Source: a virus | DNA: 30,309 nucleotides | Direction: 5' to 3' (one strand) | IMG/VR virus record: IMGVR_UViG_3300030108_003061 | Location: 1-30,309 of that record | Shown: positions 15,479 through 23,160 of the stretch, piece by piece | Numbering within the stretch: the stretch's first letter is position 1 | How the letters are laid out: every line of letters begins with the position of its first letter | The notes under the pieces: model-generated | Seen by the model: the letters and a program-made list of their open reading frames with translations, nothing else | Databases searched by the model: none | Told to the model about the DNA's origin: nothing | Program-made: the position numbers and the translations under genes

Positions 15479-15882
15479 TGATTAGTACAAACAAACTAAC
15501 AACGATTTATAACTTATGGGGTGAGAGGGAGCAACTTCACCCCTTAGAATGTGCCGAAGCTATGGTTTATGACGCTAGACTAAGCGAAAAGCAAAAGAGT
15601 TGGATACATAGATTTATAAAAATTTGGCAATATGCTGACTTAAAAGAATACGAACTAAAAGATTTGTTCGACTTTACTTATAGAGGTCGAGATTATCATT
15701 ACGATATGTATCATTTGATAGAAGATGAAGAATATTATATTCAGCAATCCATATGGAAAGATATTAATAATAGAAGTATGTTTTTGTATAAAGTCATTGC
15801 CAGAGAGATTGATGGCGATTGGCACACTAACTTACTTGATGCTATGCGTGAAGTTATTAAACTAAAGAAAAGGTTAGACTAA
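15478..15882 (+). CDS. Hypothetical protein (134 aa) of the plus-strand operon
   Basis: The largest product of this operon, rich in Tyr, Trp, Asp and Lys (for example FDFTYRGRDYHYDMYHLIED). No signal peptide or membrane span is seen and no catalytic motif stands out. It is bracketed by TAATG couplings on both sides. Small acidic, aromatic-rich early proteins in phages are often takeover or counter-defence factors, but nothing here proves that. Confidence 0.7.
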   Translation: MISTNKLTTIYNLWGEREQLHPLECAEAMVYDARLSEKQKSWIHRFIKIWQYADLKEYELKDLFDFTYRGRDYHYDMYHLIEDEEYYIQQSIWKDINNRSMFLYKVIAREIDGDWHTNLLDAMREVIKLKKRLD

Positions 15883-16061
15883 TGAGTAAATTTGATACAG
15901 TTTGTGCATTAAGCTTTACATTTCTACATGACATCAAAAAGCCTAATGACATTAGGAACGTAGATAAGATTAAAGATGCGATTTTAGATAAAGTTAGAGA
16001 TATGACTGATGAAGAAATTATATACCAAATTGATTTTGGCGAAACAGTTTATAATACATAG
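15882..16061 (+). CDS. Small hypothetical protein (59 aa), paralogue of the 14923 gene
   Basis: MSKFDTVCALSFTFLHDIKK onward, ending with MTDEEIIYQIDFGETVYNT. It shares the VC start, SF-x-x-H and D[LM]..[NT]DxE..F[DG][DE]TV pattern with the 14923-15144 protein, lacking an acidic insert of about ten residues. TAATG overlap with the previous gene; the stop is one base from the next ATG. Function unknown. Confidence 0.65.
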   Translation: MSKFDTVCALSFTFLHDIKKPNDIRNVDKIKDAILDKVRDMTDEEIIYQIDFGETVYNT

Positions 16062-16062
16062 A

Positions 16063-16143
16063 ATGGAAATATTCTTTGGCATAATATTATTCTTGGCAGT
16101 GACTTTTTTAGTCACTGCTTTAGTTTACATTTTTTTTGAGTAA
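16063..16143 (+). CDS. 26-residue single-span membrane peptide
   Basis: The sequence MEIFFGIILFLAVTFLVTAL then VYIFFE is one hydrophobic span flanked by glutamates. The ATG lies one base after the previous stop (TAGAATG) and relies on coupling, since no ribosome-binding site is visible. It closes the operon just as the 27-residue peptide at 12180 follows its neighbour. Function unknown; real expression is not certain. Confidence 0.45.
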   Translation: MEIFFGIILFLAVTFLVTALVYIFFE

Positions 16144-16176
16144 AACACGAACAATTGTTTGGTGCCTCCTAAAAAA

Positions 16177-16833
16177 TTAAATTCCTAAAATTAATTGAGA
16201 TTGTACAGATTCGCCAGAATCATACCTTTTTGTATCGCCCTTTGGATAAGGCATAACCCGATAATTAATGCACTTAGTCAGTAGCTTCTTATCTTTCTTA
16301 TTCCCGATTATAAAGATGTATCTATGCTTTTGTGGTCGTTCTACCACTTCATATTTATCTGGATTGTTCTGTCTTTCTTCTAGTGTTGATTGCTCTGTTA
16401 TCGTCTTAGAATGCAGATTAGAACCCCGAATCCTCCATTCTGTTCGCTTTGCACTCATACCTGTGTAAATAAAGTTTGTAGCTTGATAAACGTAGCCTAC
16501 ATGACCCTTACTCGTATCGGCATACGAAACAACGATCTTAGGCTTTTCTAGTAGCTTTAATGATTGTGATATAAGATAAGATGATTGATTCCTGTGATTG
16601 TCTTGCAAGCACAAACGATTTAACTCTATAACCTTATCCTTATGTTCTTCTCCACAAACCCCGATACAAAGGCTATGAGATGGTGGAATACCATAAGTAA
16701 CAACCCCGATAAGTGTTGATTCAAAAAATAAACCAAACGCATCTGTTATATTTGGGATACGCTTGGCATAATGTTTTTCTAATAACCAATTATAGGTTTC
16801 TTTAGATTTTATGGGTAAGACTTTTAATCCCAC
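16177..16833 (-). CDS. Mom-like adenine-modification protein (GNAT-type fold)
   Basis: A 218-residue protein whose central motif, VVSYADTSKGHVGYVYQATN at 101-120 followed by FIYTG, matches the Mom family. Mom of phage Mu converts DNA adenine to a carbamoylmethyl form and so protects DNA from restriction; family members are GNAT-like. Preceding residues (IELNRLCLQDN at 69-79, SYLISQSLKLL at 85-95) fit the same fold, and the C-terminus HRYIFIIG...YPKGD is a conserved-looking end. It starts with GTG; GGAG lies 7 bases before it and the start is inside the previous gene. Modification of this phage's DNA is inferred from the family, not shown. Confidence 0.75.
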   Translation of the reverse strand: MGLKVLPIKSKETYNWLLEKHYAKRIPNITDAFGLFFESTLIGVVTYGIPPSHSLCIGVCGEEHKDKVIELNRLCLQDNHRNQSSYLISQSLKLLEKPKIVVSYADTSKGHVGYVYQATNFIYTGMSAKRTEWRIRGSNLHSKTITEQSTLEERQNNPDKYEVVERPQKHRYIFIIGNKKDKKLLTKCINYRVMPYPKGDTKRYDSGESVQSQLILGI

Positions 16834-17156
16834 ATATGTTCTCCTTCTAGGATCAAAGCATTACCGACTAATGGCATATTAGCCATAGCACTTGCGATTG
16901 TGTTGCCTTTGAACCCATAGATCAAACCTTCCTCATTAACGAGTATCTGCTTAATTTCCTCACCTTTATCATAAAGTTTAGGAGAATGAACCATTTGCAC
17001 ATAACCCCCGACTATATCTTGTGCTTCATCTAAGCTAGGCTTGTGGTCTAAATCCCAATGAACTGTATAAATGACAGTTTCATCATCTTTCTTTTTCTTT
17101 AATTCATCTTTAAATTCAGATGCTTTTACAACTATATTAGTAAGTTTTGAGATCAT
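16824..17156 (-). CDS. DUF3846-family protein
   Basis: The 110-residue protein shows the DUF3846 pattern: DEAQDIVGGYVQMVHSP near 43-59, QILVNEEGLIYG near 70-81, N-x-x-A (NTIASAM) and GNALILEG at 97-104. DUF3846 proteins are common in phages and plasmids and often lie with anti-restriction genes; their biochemical role is not known to me. The ATG directly follows the stop of the 97-residue gene with GGGAG 7 bases upstream, and its end overlaps the start of the Mom-like gene by 10 bases. Confidence 0.75.
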   Translation of the reverse strand: MISKLTNIVVKASEFKDELKKKKDDETVIYTVHWDLDHKPSLDEAQDIVGGYVQMVHSPKLYDKGEEIKQILVNEEGLIYGFKGNTIASAMANMPLVGNALILEGEHMWD

Positions 17157-17450
17157 TTATCTACTCCCTTTATATTTCCAACCAAAAAAATTTGGCTTTG
17201 ATATAGGTTTTAATTTAAATTCTTCTTCTAAACTTTTTCCAGAAACATAGTAATTTTCACTTAACTTGGATAAATCACCGATTAAATGTTCGTATCCACC
17301 TTCATAATGTTTTTTATTTTCCTCACAGATATATTTAAATAATTCTTTATATCTGCCATTATGAATAGGTGTAGCTAATCGATTCCAAAACTCAAATGGT
17401 TTCTTAGGCCAATAAGCTCTTAAATTTTCCATGATGTGATTTCTATTCAT
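17157..17450 (-). CDS. Hypothetical protein (97 aa)
   Basis: MNRNHIMENLRAYWPKKPFE onward, with aromatic/basic content and a C-terminal FFGWKYKGSR. I start it at the ATG with GGAGG 6 bases upstream, which overlaps the end of the previous gene by 8 bases; a longer frame to 17513 would overlap much more and lacks a ribosome-binding site. No family recognised. It belongs to the four-gene operon ending in the Mom-like gene. Confidence 0.65.
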   Translation of the reverse strand: MNRNHIMENLRAYWPKKPFEFWNRLATPIHNGRYKELFKYICEENKKHYEGGYEHLIGDLSKLSENYYVSGKSLEEEFKLKPISKPNFFGWKYKGSR

Positions 17451-17661
17451 CATCAACCTCCATTTCATTAATAATACTTGGTCTACGTAGTGGATGTGGC
17501 AAAACATACTCAAATGATTTCCAACAACTACCTTCTACATATTCATCTTTGTGCAGTAATTTTGAAGCCATTTCGCATTGTGCTTCTGTTTCAAAACTAA
17601 AAACAGCTAATGTGCTATATAAAATAATTTGTTTACCAATTACAGCTCCTTCATATATCAT
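17443..17661 (-). CDS. Hypothetical protein (72 aa), first gene of the Mom-like operon
   Basis: MIYEGAVIGKQIILYSTLAV onward, soluble, ending in the acidic EMEVDDE. AGGAGG lies 5 bases before the ATG, the best ribosome-binding site of the operon. It follows a promoter whose downstream edge carries the perfect TGTAATCATTACA palindrome. No family recognised. Confidence 0.65.
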   Translation of the reverse strand: MIYEGAVIGKQIILYSTLAVFSFETEAQCEMASKLLHKDEYVEGSCWKSFEYVLPHPLRRPSIINEMEVDDE

Positions 17662-17683
17662 TATTACCTCCTGTTCGCTAATG

Positions 17684-17723
17684 TGTAATCATTACATAAT
17701 AACACAGGAAAAAATATAATCAA
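17684..17723 (-). promoter_or_regulatory. Promoter of the Mom-like operon with perfect palindromic operator
   Basis: TTGATT (17718-17723), 16-base spacer and TATTAT (17696-17701) on the minus strand. The perfect 13-bp palindrome TGTAATCATTACA occupies 17684-17696, touching the downstream edge of the -10 box, where a bound protein would block transcription. Confidence 0.6.
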
Positions 17724-17726
17724 TAC

Positions 17727-19913
17727 TTAATTGACATTATCTCTTGCAGTTGTGGGTATGTACTCACCTCTACTTAATGAACCACCTTCAACACCCAACC
17801 AAACCCTTCTGCCTTGTCCAGATAGATTATACTTGGCAATTCTGCCACTTCTTTGCAGATGCTGACAATAAGTATTAAGAGTAGATTGCTCCAGATTACG
17901 CAATACTTCAGGAGCATCTGGTTCTTCAAGCCGAACAATTATAGAGTTTGTATCGCCCATTTGTGTCAAAGCTCTGCCTTCCTCCTCACATTCACGAATC
18001 CAATTGTATAGCCTATCTACACGCATATCCATTTCAGAACCCGAATGTATTGACGATAATTGTTCGGATTTATCCTCTAGTAATCCTGTAAACATATCCC
18101 GAATGAAGTGCTTTATACCCCGATCAGCTGGGCCATTGGACTTCACAACTGCACCATCAAAGAACCTATTTCTATGGTATTCTAGGTTCATAGTGTCTGC
18201 CATTTTCTTACCGACTTTAGGACTTACACCCCATACTGCATAGGCAAAACGAACACCATCAACCAACGCTGACGTACCCCGAATAAGATTTCTTGCTTCT
18301 TCTGGTGTCTTTGGTGGCTCTGTGTCCTTGACTTTAGCCATATGATGACACAACAGGACTGTAGCACCTGTTTCCGAAGCAACTTTAGCCATTAAACTCA
18401 TCAGAGCAGCCCCTGCTGCGGGGTCTGCATTAACATCAGCATGAACAAAAGAAGCTAATGGATCAAATATAATGAGCTTCAGGTTTTTAATCTGCAATAA
18501 TTGTTCGTAATATTTATCGAACTCTTCTCCACTATGATAACTCTTGTCCGAACCTTGTTGCATAATAGGAAACACCCCACCATAATTAGGTAAAGGCACG
18601 ATCTTCATATCATGTTCATAGTTAAACCTATCGCCCGAAGGATCAAGCCTAGTTACCCTTCTGTGTATTTCAGCTTCATCATCCTCTGCTGTAAAGATTA
18701 CAGTATTCCCAAACTCATTAACAACACCACCGAAAGATGTTTGCATAGGTTTCCCCGAAGCTATCTTCATAGCTAGATCTAATGTCATCATACCTTTACC
18801 AGAATCACCCGCAGCTGCGAATAAAGCAGGCACTCCCAGAGGCATGATGTTACCAATCAAGAACTTTTGTTCGGGTGCATTGTGGTCAAAACGAGATACT
18901 AATAGCGAATCATCCAGTAGATTGACAGACTTCTGTGCCTTATGTGAAGCGTCATTTAAGAACTCCCGAACATTAAAGTTTTCTGATATGGCATCAAAAG
19001 CATCCCACTTCTCAGGTTTCCCGATTGGTGGCGTTAGCATAGTTACCGATTTAGCGTTAGCTTGCAAAGACAACTGTTGTACAAGCTCTGCAACCCTCTT
19101 TCCCGATTTGTCATGGTCAGGCCATATAATAACTTCTTTGCCATTGAGAGGCGAAAAATCGTAGTTAGGAGCTGAATTTTTAGATAACATCCCCGCCCCA
19201 CCCATATGACAGGTAGCAGTAAACCCCATTTGGTTAAGAGCATCTGCACACTTTTCACCTTCTACCCATATGATACGATCAGATGAAATGATGTTCGGTA
19301 TGTTATATAAAGGTCTAATCTCTGGCATTTTTGGTGTCGGATTGTTAGGTACATACTGCCTAAACTCCTTTTTAGGCTTACCATGTGTATCTGTTATGAT
19401 GTCACCATTAGCATCACGAACATTATATCTCCGAACAATTGCTATAGTTTCGCCATCAGCAGACAAATAAGTATGCTCACCATCATGGGGTGTATTGATG
19501 TCATATCGCTGTGTAAGTGCCTGATTAAATGGATTTGTTGGTGTATACCTCTCCGAATCCCGAACAATTACCTTATCCTCCCCTAGATATTGAGAGAAGT
19601 AATCCTTAACTTCTGGTAAGGTCATACCCCGACCCTCCATCATAATCTTTACAATACCACCTACACCTTCACCTCCATTAAAGTCTGTGCCTTGCATGAA
19701 GTGTGGGCCGGGTGTTATGTCTATTTTTAATGAACTTCCCTCTTCACCCCGAAGTGAACCCAACATAAATTGGGTGCCTCTGATTTTACCATTCGGGTAA
19801 GTTTGTTTTAAAACATCTACCTGTACTGAAACAGGAACGCTTTCACTAATTTTATTGACTAATTCTGTAGGTGTAATCCCATATTTAGTCTTGTCAAATG
19901 ATAGAACACGCAT
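17727..19913 (-). CDS. TOPRIM primase fused to RepA/RecA-type replicative helicase
   Basis: A bifunctional replication enzyme that primes and unwinds the fork. From the chosen ATG (728 aa) the TOPRIM domain shows WVEGEKCADAL near 216-226 and WPDHDKSGK near 264-272, giving the Glu and Asp-x-Asp metal ligands. The ATPase follows with Walker A GDSGKG near 369-374, TAEDDEAEIHRR near 408-419, Walker B LIIFDP near 480-485 and LLCHHMAKV near 520-528. The C-terminus (NLEQSTLNTYCQHLQRSGRI) resembles a winged helix. No zinc-binding primase domain is obvious. The frame stays open upstream to a TTG at 19994 that overlaps the preceding gene; I prefer the ATG, which has AAGG 9 bases before it, but a 27-residue extension is possible. 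Several CCCGA and CCGAACAATT motifs lie inside. Confidence 0.88.
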   Translation of the reverse strand: MRVLSFDKTKYGITPTELVNKISESVPVSVQVDVLKQTYPNGKIRGTQFMLGSLRGEEGSSLKIDITPGPHFMQGTDFNGGEGVGGIVKIMMEGRGMTLPEVKDYFSQYLGEDKVIVRDSERYTPTNPFNQALTQRYDINTPHDGEHTYLSADGETIAIVRRYNVRDANGDIITDTHGKPKKEFRQYVPNNPTPKMPEIRPLYNIPNIISSDRIIWVEGEKCADALNQMGFTATCHMGGAGMLSKNSAPNYDFSPLNGKEVIIWPDHDKSGKRVAELVQQLSLQANAKSVTMLTPPIGKPEKWDAFDAISENFNVREFLNDASHKAQKSVNLLDDSLLVSRFDHNAPEQKFLIGNIMPLGVPALFAAAGDSGKGMMTLDLAMKIASGKPMQTSFGGVVNEFGNTVIFTAEDDEAEIHRRVTRLDPSGDRFNYEHDMKIVPLPNYGGVFPIMQQGSDKSYHSGEEFDKYYEQLLQIKNLKLIIFDPLASFVHADVNADPAAGAALMSLMAKVASETGATVLLCHHMAKVKDTEPPKTPEEARNLIRGTSALVDGVRFAYAVWGVSPKVGKKMADTMNLEYHRNRFFDGAVVKSNGPADRGIKHFIRDMFTGLLEDKSEQLSSIHSGSEMDMRVDRLYNWIRECEEEGRALTQMGDTNSIIVRLEEPDAPEVLRNLEQSTLNTYCQHLQRSGRIAKYNLSGQGRRVWLGVEGGSLSRGEYIPTTARDNVN

Positions 19914-19981
19914 TATATTGTACCTTGTAACCTTTTTTACTTCATTGGGGTGATAACTCTTGCCTGTGTTGTCACCCTTTT

Positions 19982-20740
19982 TTATTGCCAACAAGTGTTT
20001 TGATATTCACACCATTTACAAGTCATGTAATCCCTAGTGTGTGCTATTCTCGGTAACATACTAGAAGATTGTACTGACATAATAATATCAGCTGCTCGAT
20101 CACTCATTTTTTGAGCTAAGTATTTATCGAACTTAACAAGCTCATAGTATATCTCACTTGTGTTTTTGTTTACCACTGTAAATAGAGCTGGGTTCTCTGT
20201 TAGCTCCATATAAGCCTGATAGACAGCCACTTGAGCTGCATATGTAGCATTTGTTTTAGCCATTCCATTTCTGCAAAACTCCCTAAATTTCTTATCATTT
20301 GCACTCTTACACTCCCATAACATAGGATATTTAAGATCAACAGAACCCGAACTACCACATATGACACCATCAATGTGCCCTCTGATTTTACCATCAGCTA
20401 TCGAAAATCCAAATTGTTCGCCATTTTTATCCTCCGTTCTTAAATCAAATCCACTCTGTCTTAACCAATCTGCCATTTGATCCTCTATTGAATGACCAAA
20501 TTGAAATATCCTAAGTGTTTGTGCTGAAAAATCTCTCTCTTCATCTATGTCTACTCCCATAAACCTGTATTGTATTTTTCTTGCACACTCTTCACCTAAA
20601 GAAGAACCACCTAAGTAATCTCTTCTTTTCTTTTGTTTATTAGCATTAACAATAGCTTTATCTACTGCCAATTCTATTTGATTAATCTCCTTAGAAGGGT
20701 ATCCCTGCTGATGGAGACTTACGACCTGTCCAACTTTCAT
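19982..20740 (-). CDS. Cas4/RecB-like PD-(D/E)XK nuclease with four-cysteine cluster
   Basis: The 252 residues show the nuclease core GHIDGV (Asp124), LWECKSA (Glu143, Lys145) and the QxxxY-type YAAQVAVYQ near 167-175. Cys52 in GEECARKIQ and the C-terminal trio Cys241, Cys244, Cys250 (TCKWCEYQNTC) match the Fe-S cluster spacing of Cas4/AddB-type exonucleases. It probably resects DNA ends for recombination-dependent replication with the Sak4-like protein. No Cas genes or repeats are nearby, so a CRISPR role is not implied. Its start overlaps the end of the preceding gene by about 50 bases. Confidence 0.88.
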   Translation of the reverse strand: MKVGQVVSLHQQGYPSKEINQIELAVDKAIVNANKQKKRRDYLGGSSLGEECARKIQYRFMGVDIDEERDFSAQTLRIFQFGHSIEDQMADWLRQSGFDLRTEDKNGEQFGFSIADGKIRGHIDGVICGSSGSVDLKYPMLWECKSANDKKFREFCRNGMAKTNATYAAQVAVYQAYMELTENPALFTVVNKNTSEIYYELVKFDKYLAQKMSDRAADIIMSVQSSSMLPRIAHTRDYMTCKWCEYQNTCWQ

Positions 20741-20945
20741 ATACTTCTTCTAACTCCTTAATTTGCTCGACATTTGCCCCATACTTTATATTACCAGATT
20801 CTTGTATGGTGTAAATCAAAGCCATAACTTCAACAGCAGTTAGGTCTTTTAATTGTTTTTCCCAACCGATATTTTTACAGGCTGAAGCAAAACTTTTTAT
20901 AGCATTTAAAGTTGGGCCGCCTTCTTCATATTCTATTTTTTCCAT
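20691..20945 (-). CDS. Hypothetical protein (84 aa) in the replication operon
   Basis: An acidic helical protein, MEKIEYEEGGPTLNAIKSFA onward, with LTAVEVMALIYTIQESG in the middle and ending in KSPSAGIPF. It starts in a TAATG overlap with the previous gene and overlaps the nuclease gene by about 50 bases at its end. No family recognised; the -IPF-type end loosely recalls tails that dock to SSB-like partners, but that is weak. Confidence 0.65.
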   Translation of the reverse strand: MEKIEYEEGGPTLNAIKSFASACKNIGWEKQLKDLTAVEVMALIYTIQESGNIKYGANVEQIKELEEVYESWTGRKSPSAGIPF

Positions 20946-21238
20946 TAGTGATACGTAACCTTCTTATGATTGTCTTGCACAGCTTCATGCAAGATCGTGA
21001 CTTCCATTTTAAGATCTTTGTTAATATAGACATTTGCATGACCATAAACGCAAACCCCACCCATTTCTGTTTCAAACTTTTTAATAACGTCATCAACATA
21101 TTTATTAAGATTATCTTTATCCACTTCCAACATAGTACAATTACGCTTTAGTTGATGTTCCCTAATACATTGATTTTTTTTCTGTTCATAAGGATTATAT
21201 AGTCCGATAATCATATTAACCATTACATTATTTTTCAT
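20945..21238 (-). CDS. Hypothetical protein (97 aa) in the replication operon
   Basis: MKNNVMVNMIIGLYNPYEQK onward, with a helical middle (LNKYVDDVIKKFETEM) and a C-terminal beta-rich part (GGVCVYGHANVYINKDLKME). ATG 21238 is chosen because AGGAG lies 6 bases upstream; the longer frame to 21277 lies deep inside the DUF6378 gene. It overlaps that gene by 11 bases and is coupled to the next by TAATG. No family recognised. Confidence 0.65.
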   Translation of the reverse strand: MKNNVMVNMIIGLYNPYEQKKNQCIREHQLKRNCTMLEVDKDNLNKYVDDVIKKFETEMGGVCVYGHANVYINKDLKMEVTILHEAVQDNHKKVTYH

Positions 21239-21491
21239 GTATTTCTCCTGCGATTGCTGAATATCCACAGATGTCAACCCATGAATCTTTTTTGGTTTCG
21301 TGCATTAATCTAGACATTTTTACTGCTATCATGCAAAGAATAACTTGCCTAACTGTTACTTCTTTTTCAAATATAACAGACCACATATCAGCTATTCTCT
21401 TATGATTGACATAAGCATCACCATAATCTTTCGCCCTGTCACCATTAACAAGTTGTTCGGCTTCCTTTAAAATATCTTCTCGCTTTGTCAT
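21228..21491 (-). CDS. DUF6378-family protein
   Basis: The 87-residue protein carries the family signature: LVNGDRAKDYGDAYVNHKRI near 14-33, then ADMWSVIF, CMIAVKMSRL and SWVDICGYSAIAGE near the end. This all-helical family is widespread in phages; as far as I know its role is undetermined. The start at 21491 overlaps the helicase stop region; an alternative ATG four codons earlier overlaps it further. Confidence 0.82.
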   Translation of the reverse strand: MTKREDILKEAEQLVNGDRAKDYGDAYVNHKRIADMWSVIFEKEVTVRQVILCMIAVKMSRLMHETKKDSWVDICGYSAIAGEIHEK

Positions 21492-21492
21492 A

Positions 21493-23160
21493 TTAGATCC
21501 CATTTACTTTAACCATATTATCTATGTCAGATTTATTCCACAAATAATTTAGCCAACAAGTTCCTTTATATTTATTCCAAGATAGATCAAAGAAATTTAC
21601 ATTCATGCCATATTTATTAAGTTGATTGATTTGCTTTTCAGATAACCCATGATTTAGCCATCTTTTTGATTTGTTAGCTGCACTTGACGTTTCTATCTGA
21701 CGTAGAAAATCATCAGCAGATGCCATACTTTGCTTTTTAGTTCCTATAGCTACAGTTCTTAATCTATCATTTCTTTTCTTAACTATTGCCATAGATGTAT
21801 CGCCCATAGTAGCAATCAAACCAAATCCTTCAAATCCAGATGCCATCATCATATTACCATTACCTACCATATCAACCCAACGAAAAGGTGAGTTCTGCAT
21901 AATATCTATTTCTGTCATCTCAAAATAAGATAGAGATTCATCACTTTTTTCAGCGTTAAATACATGACCACACATAGGGCATTCTTTTGTATTTAAAGGT
22001 AAAACAGAATGACATTTAGGGCAGTTCTTAGTAAGAGCTTCACTATCTCCATTCTTTTCCGTGCCATCTAAATTAATAGTTTCGTCTACAGAACCATGTA
22101 TAAGTATGCTTGTTCCAAAATCTAAAACTACACAATCTTTTTTAATAATATTTGGATAGATCTCTGGATCTATTGTTCTAAGACCTCTACCGATCATTTG
22201 CACCATTGTAGATTTATATGAACATGGTCTTGTGAGAACGATACAGGATACAGGTGGAGCATCAAAACCCTCTGTCAATACAGCTACATTAACAACAACC
22301 TGTATATCTCCAAATTCTAGTTCATGTAGAATATCCTTACGATCTTCTTTTGAAGTTTCTGATGTAACCATATTGGCTTTTATGCCCCTTGTTACAAACT
22401 CATGTAAAACATCTTGTGCATGAACGATTGTAGAGCAAAAAACAACTGTCTTTCTATCTTTTGCTTTATCCATCCATTCTTCTACAATTTTTTCATTAAT
22501 GACTTTCTTATTCATAATGCTCTCTACTTGAGACATATCAAAGTCATCAACTGTTATTCTTACGTCAGATAGCTCTTGCTGAACACCTACATCAATTACA
22601 AAGGCTTTTACAGGAACCAAAAACCCTTCACGAATAAGTGTTGCTACCTCTATCTGGTGACAACAATTATCGAATATATCTCTCAAACCCTTTTTATCAC
22701 CACGATTAGGTGTAGCAGTAAACCCTACAATCTCTGATTCGGGATTATCTAATCTAACTTTTTCTATAACTTTACGATACGTTCTTGCAACTGCATGATG
22801 ACTTTCATCAATCACCAACATATCGATAGGATGTAATTTGTTAAGATTGTTATCCCTAGATAGTGTTTGCACCATTGAAAAGATGACATTACCATCCCAA
22901 TCTTTGACAGTTCCATCTACAATAGACGTTTTAATCTTAGGATTAACTCTAAGAAACTTAGTATTATTCTGTGCAACTAATTCATCTCTATGTTGCAATA
23001 TTAAAACATTTTTATTCTTTTTAAATCTCTCTCCTACTAAAGCTGACAACATAATTGTTTTGCCAGCCCCTGTAGGTGCAACGACAATAGTATTCTTATA
23101 CTTGTCTAATGCTTGAGATGCTGATGATACAGCCACCTCTTGATATGGTCTTAACATCAT
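21493..23160 (-). CDS. SF2 DEAD/DEAH-type helicase with C-terminal zinc ribbon
   Basis: A 555-residue superfamily 2 helicase of the SSL2/RecQ-like phage type. Visible motifs in order are Walker A APTGAGKT at 28-35, DESHH at 118-122, TAT at 148-150, TEGFDAPP at 296-303 and QMIGRGLR at 321-328. A zinc ribbon CPKC...CPMC follows at about 380-397. The last 130 residues are a separate uncharacterised domain. It probably unwinds duplex DNA in replication or recombination. GAGG lies 6 bases before the ATG and a GC-rich hairpin (23182-23209) sits in the leader. Confidence 0.92.
   Translation of the reverse strand: MMLRPYQEVAVSSASQALDKYKNTIVVAPTGAGKTIMLSALVGERFKKNKNVLILQHRDELVAQNNTKFLRVNPKIKTSIVDGTVKDWDGNVIFSMVQTLSRDNNLNKLHPIDMLVIDESHHAVARTYRKVIEKVRLDNPESEIVGFTATPNRGDKKGLRDIFDNCCHQIEVATLIREGFLVPVKAFVIDVGVQQELSDVRITVDDFDMSQVESIMNKKVINEKIVEEWMDKAKDRKTVVFCSTIVHAQDVLHEFVTRGIKANMVTSETSKEDRKDILHELEFGDIQVVVNVAVLTEGFDAPPVSCIVLTRPCSYKSTMVQMIGRGLRTIDPEIYPNIIKKDCVVLDFGTSILIHGSVDETINLDGTEKNGDSEALTKNCPKCHSVLPLNTKECPMCGHVFNAEKSDESLSYFEMTEIDIMQNSPFRWVDMVGNGNMMMASGFEGFGLIATMGDTSMAIVKKRNDRLRTVAIGTKKQSMASADDFLRQIETSSAANKSKRWLNHGLSEKQINQLNKYGMNVNFFDLSWNKYKGTCWLNYLWNKSDIDNMVKVNGI

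Noticed and set aside
19982-20740. Cas4-like nuclease taken as a CRISPR component
   Set aside because: No CRISPR array, no cas1/cas2 and a phage replication context; phage Cas4-like nucleases are common in recombination modules.
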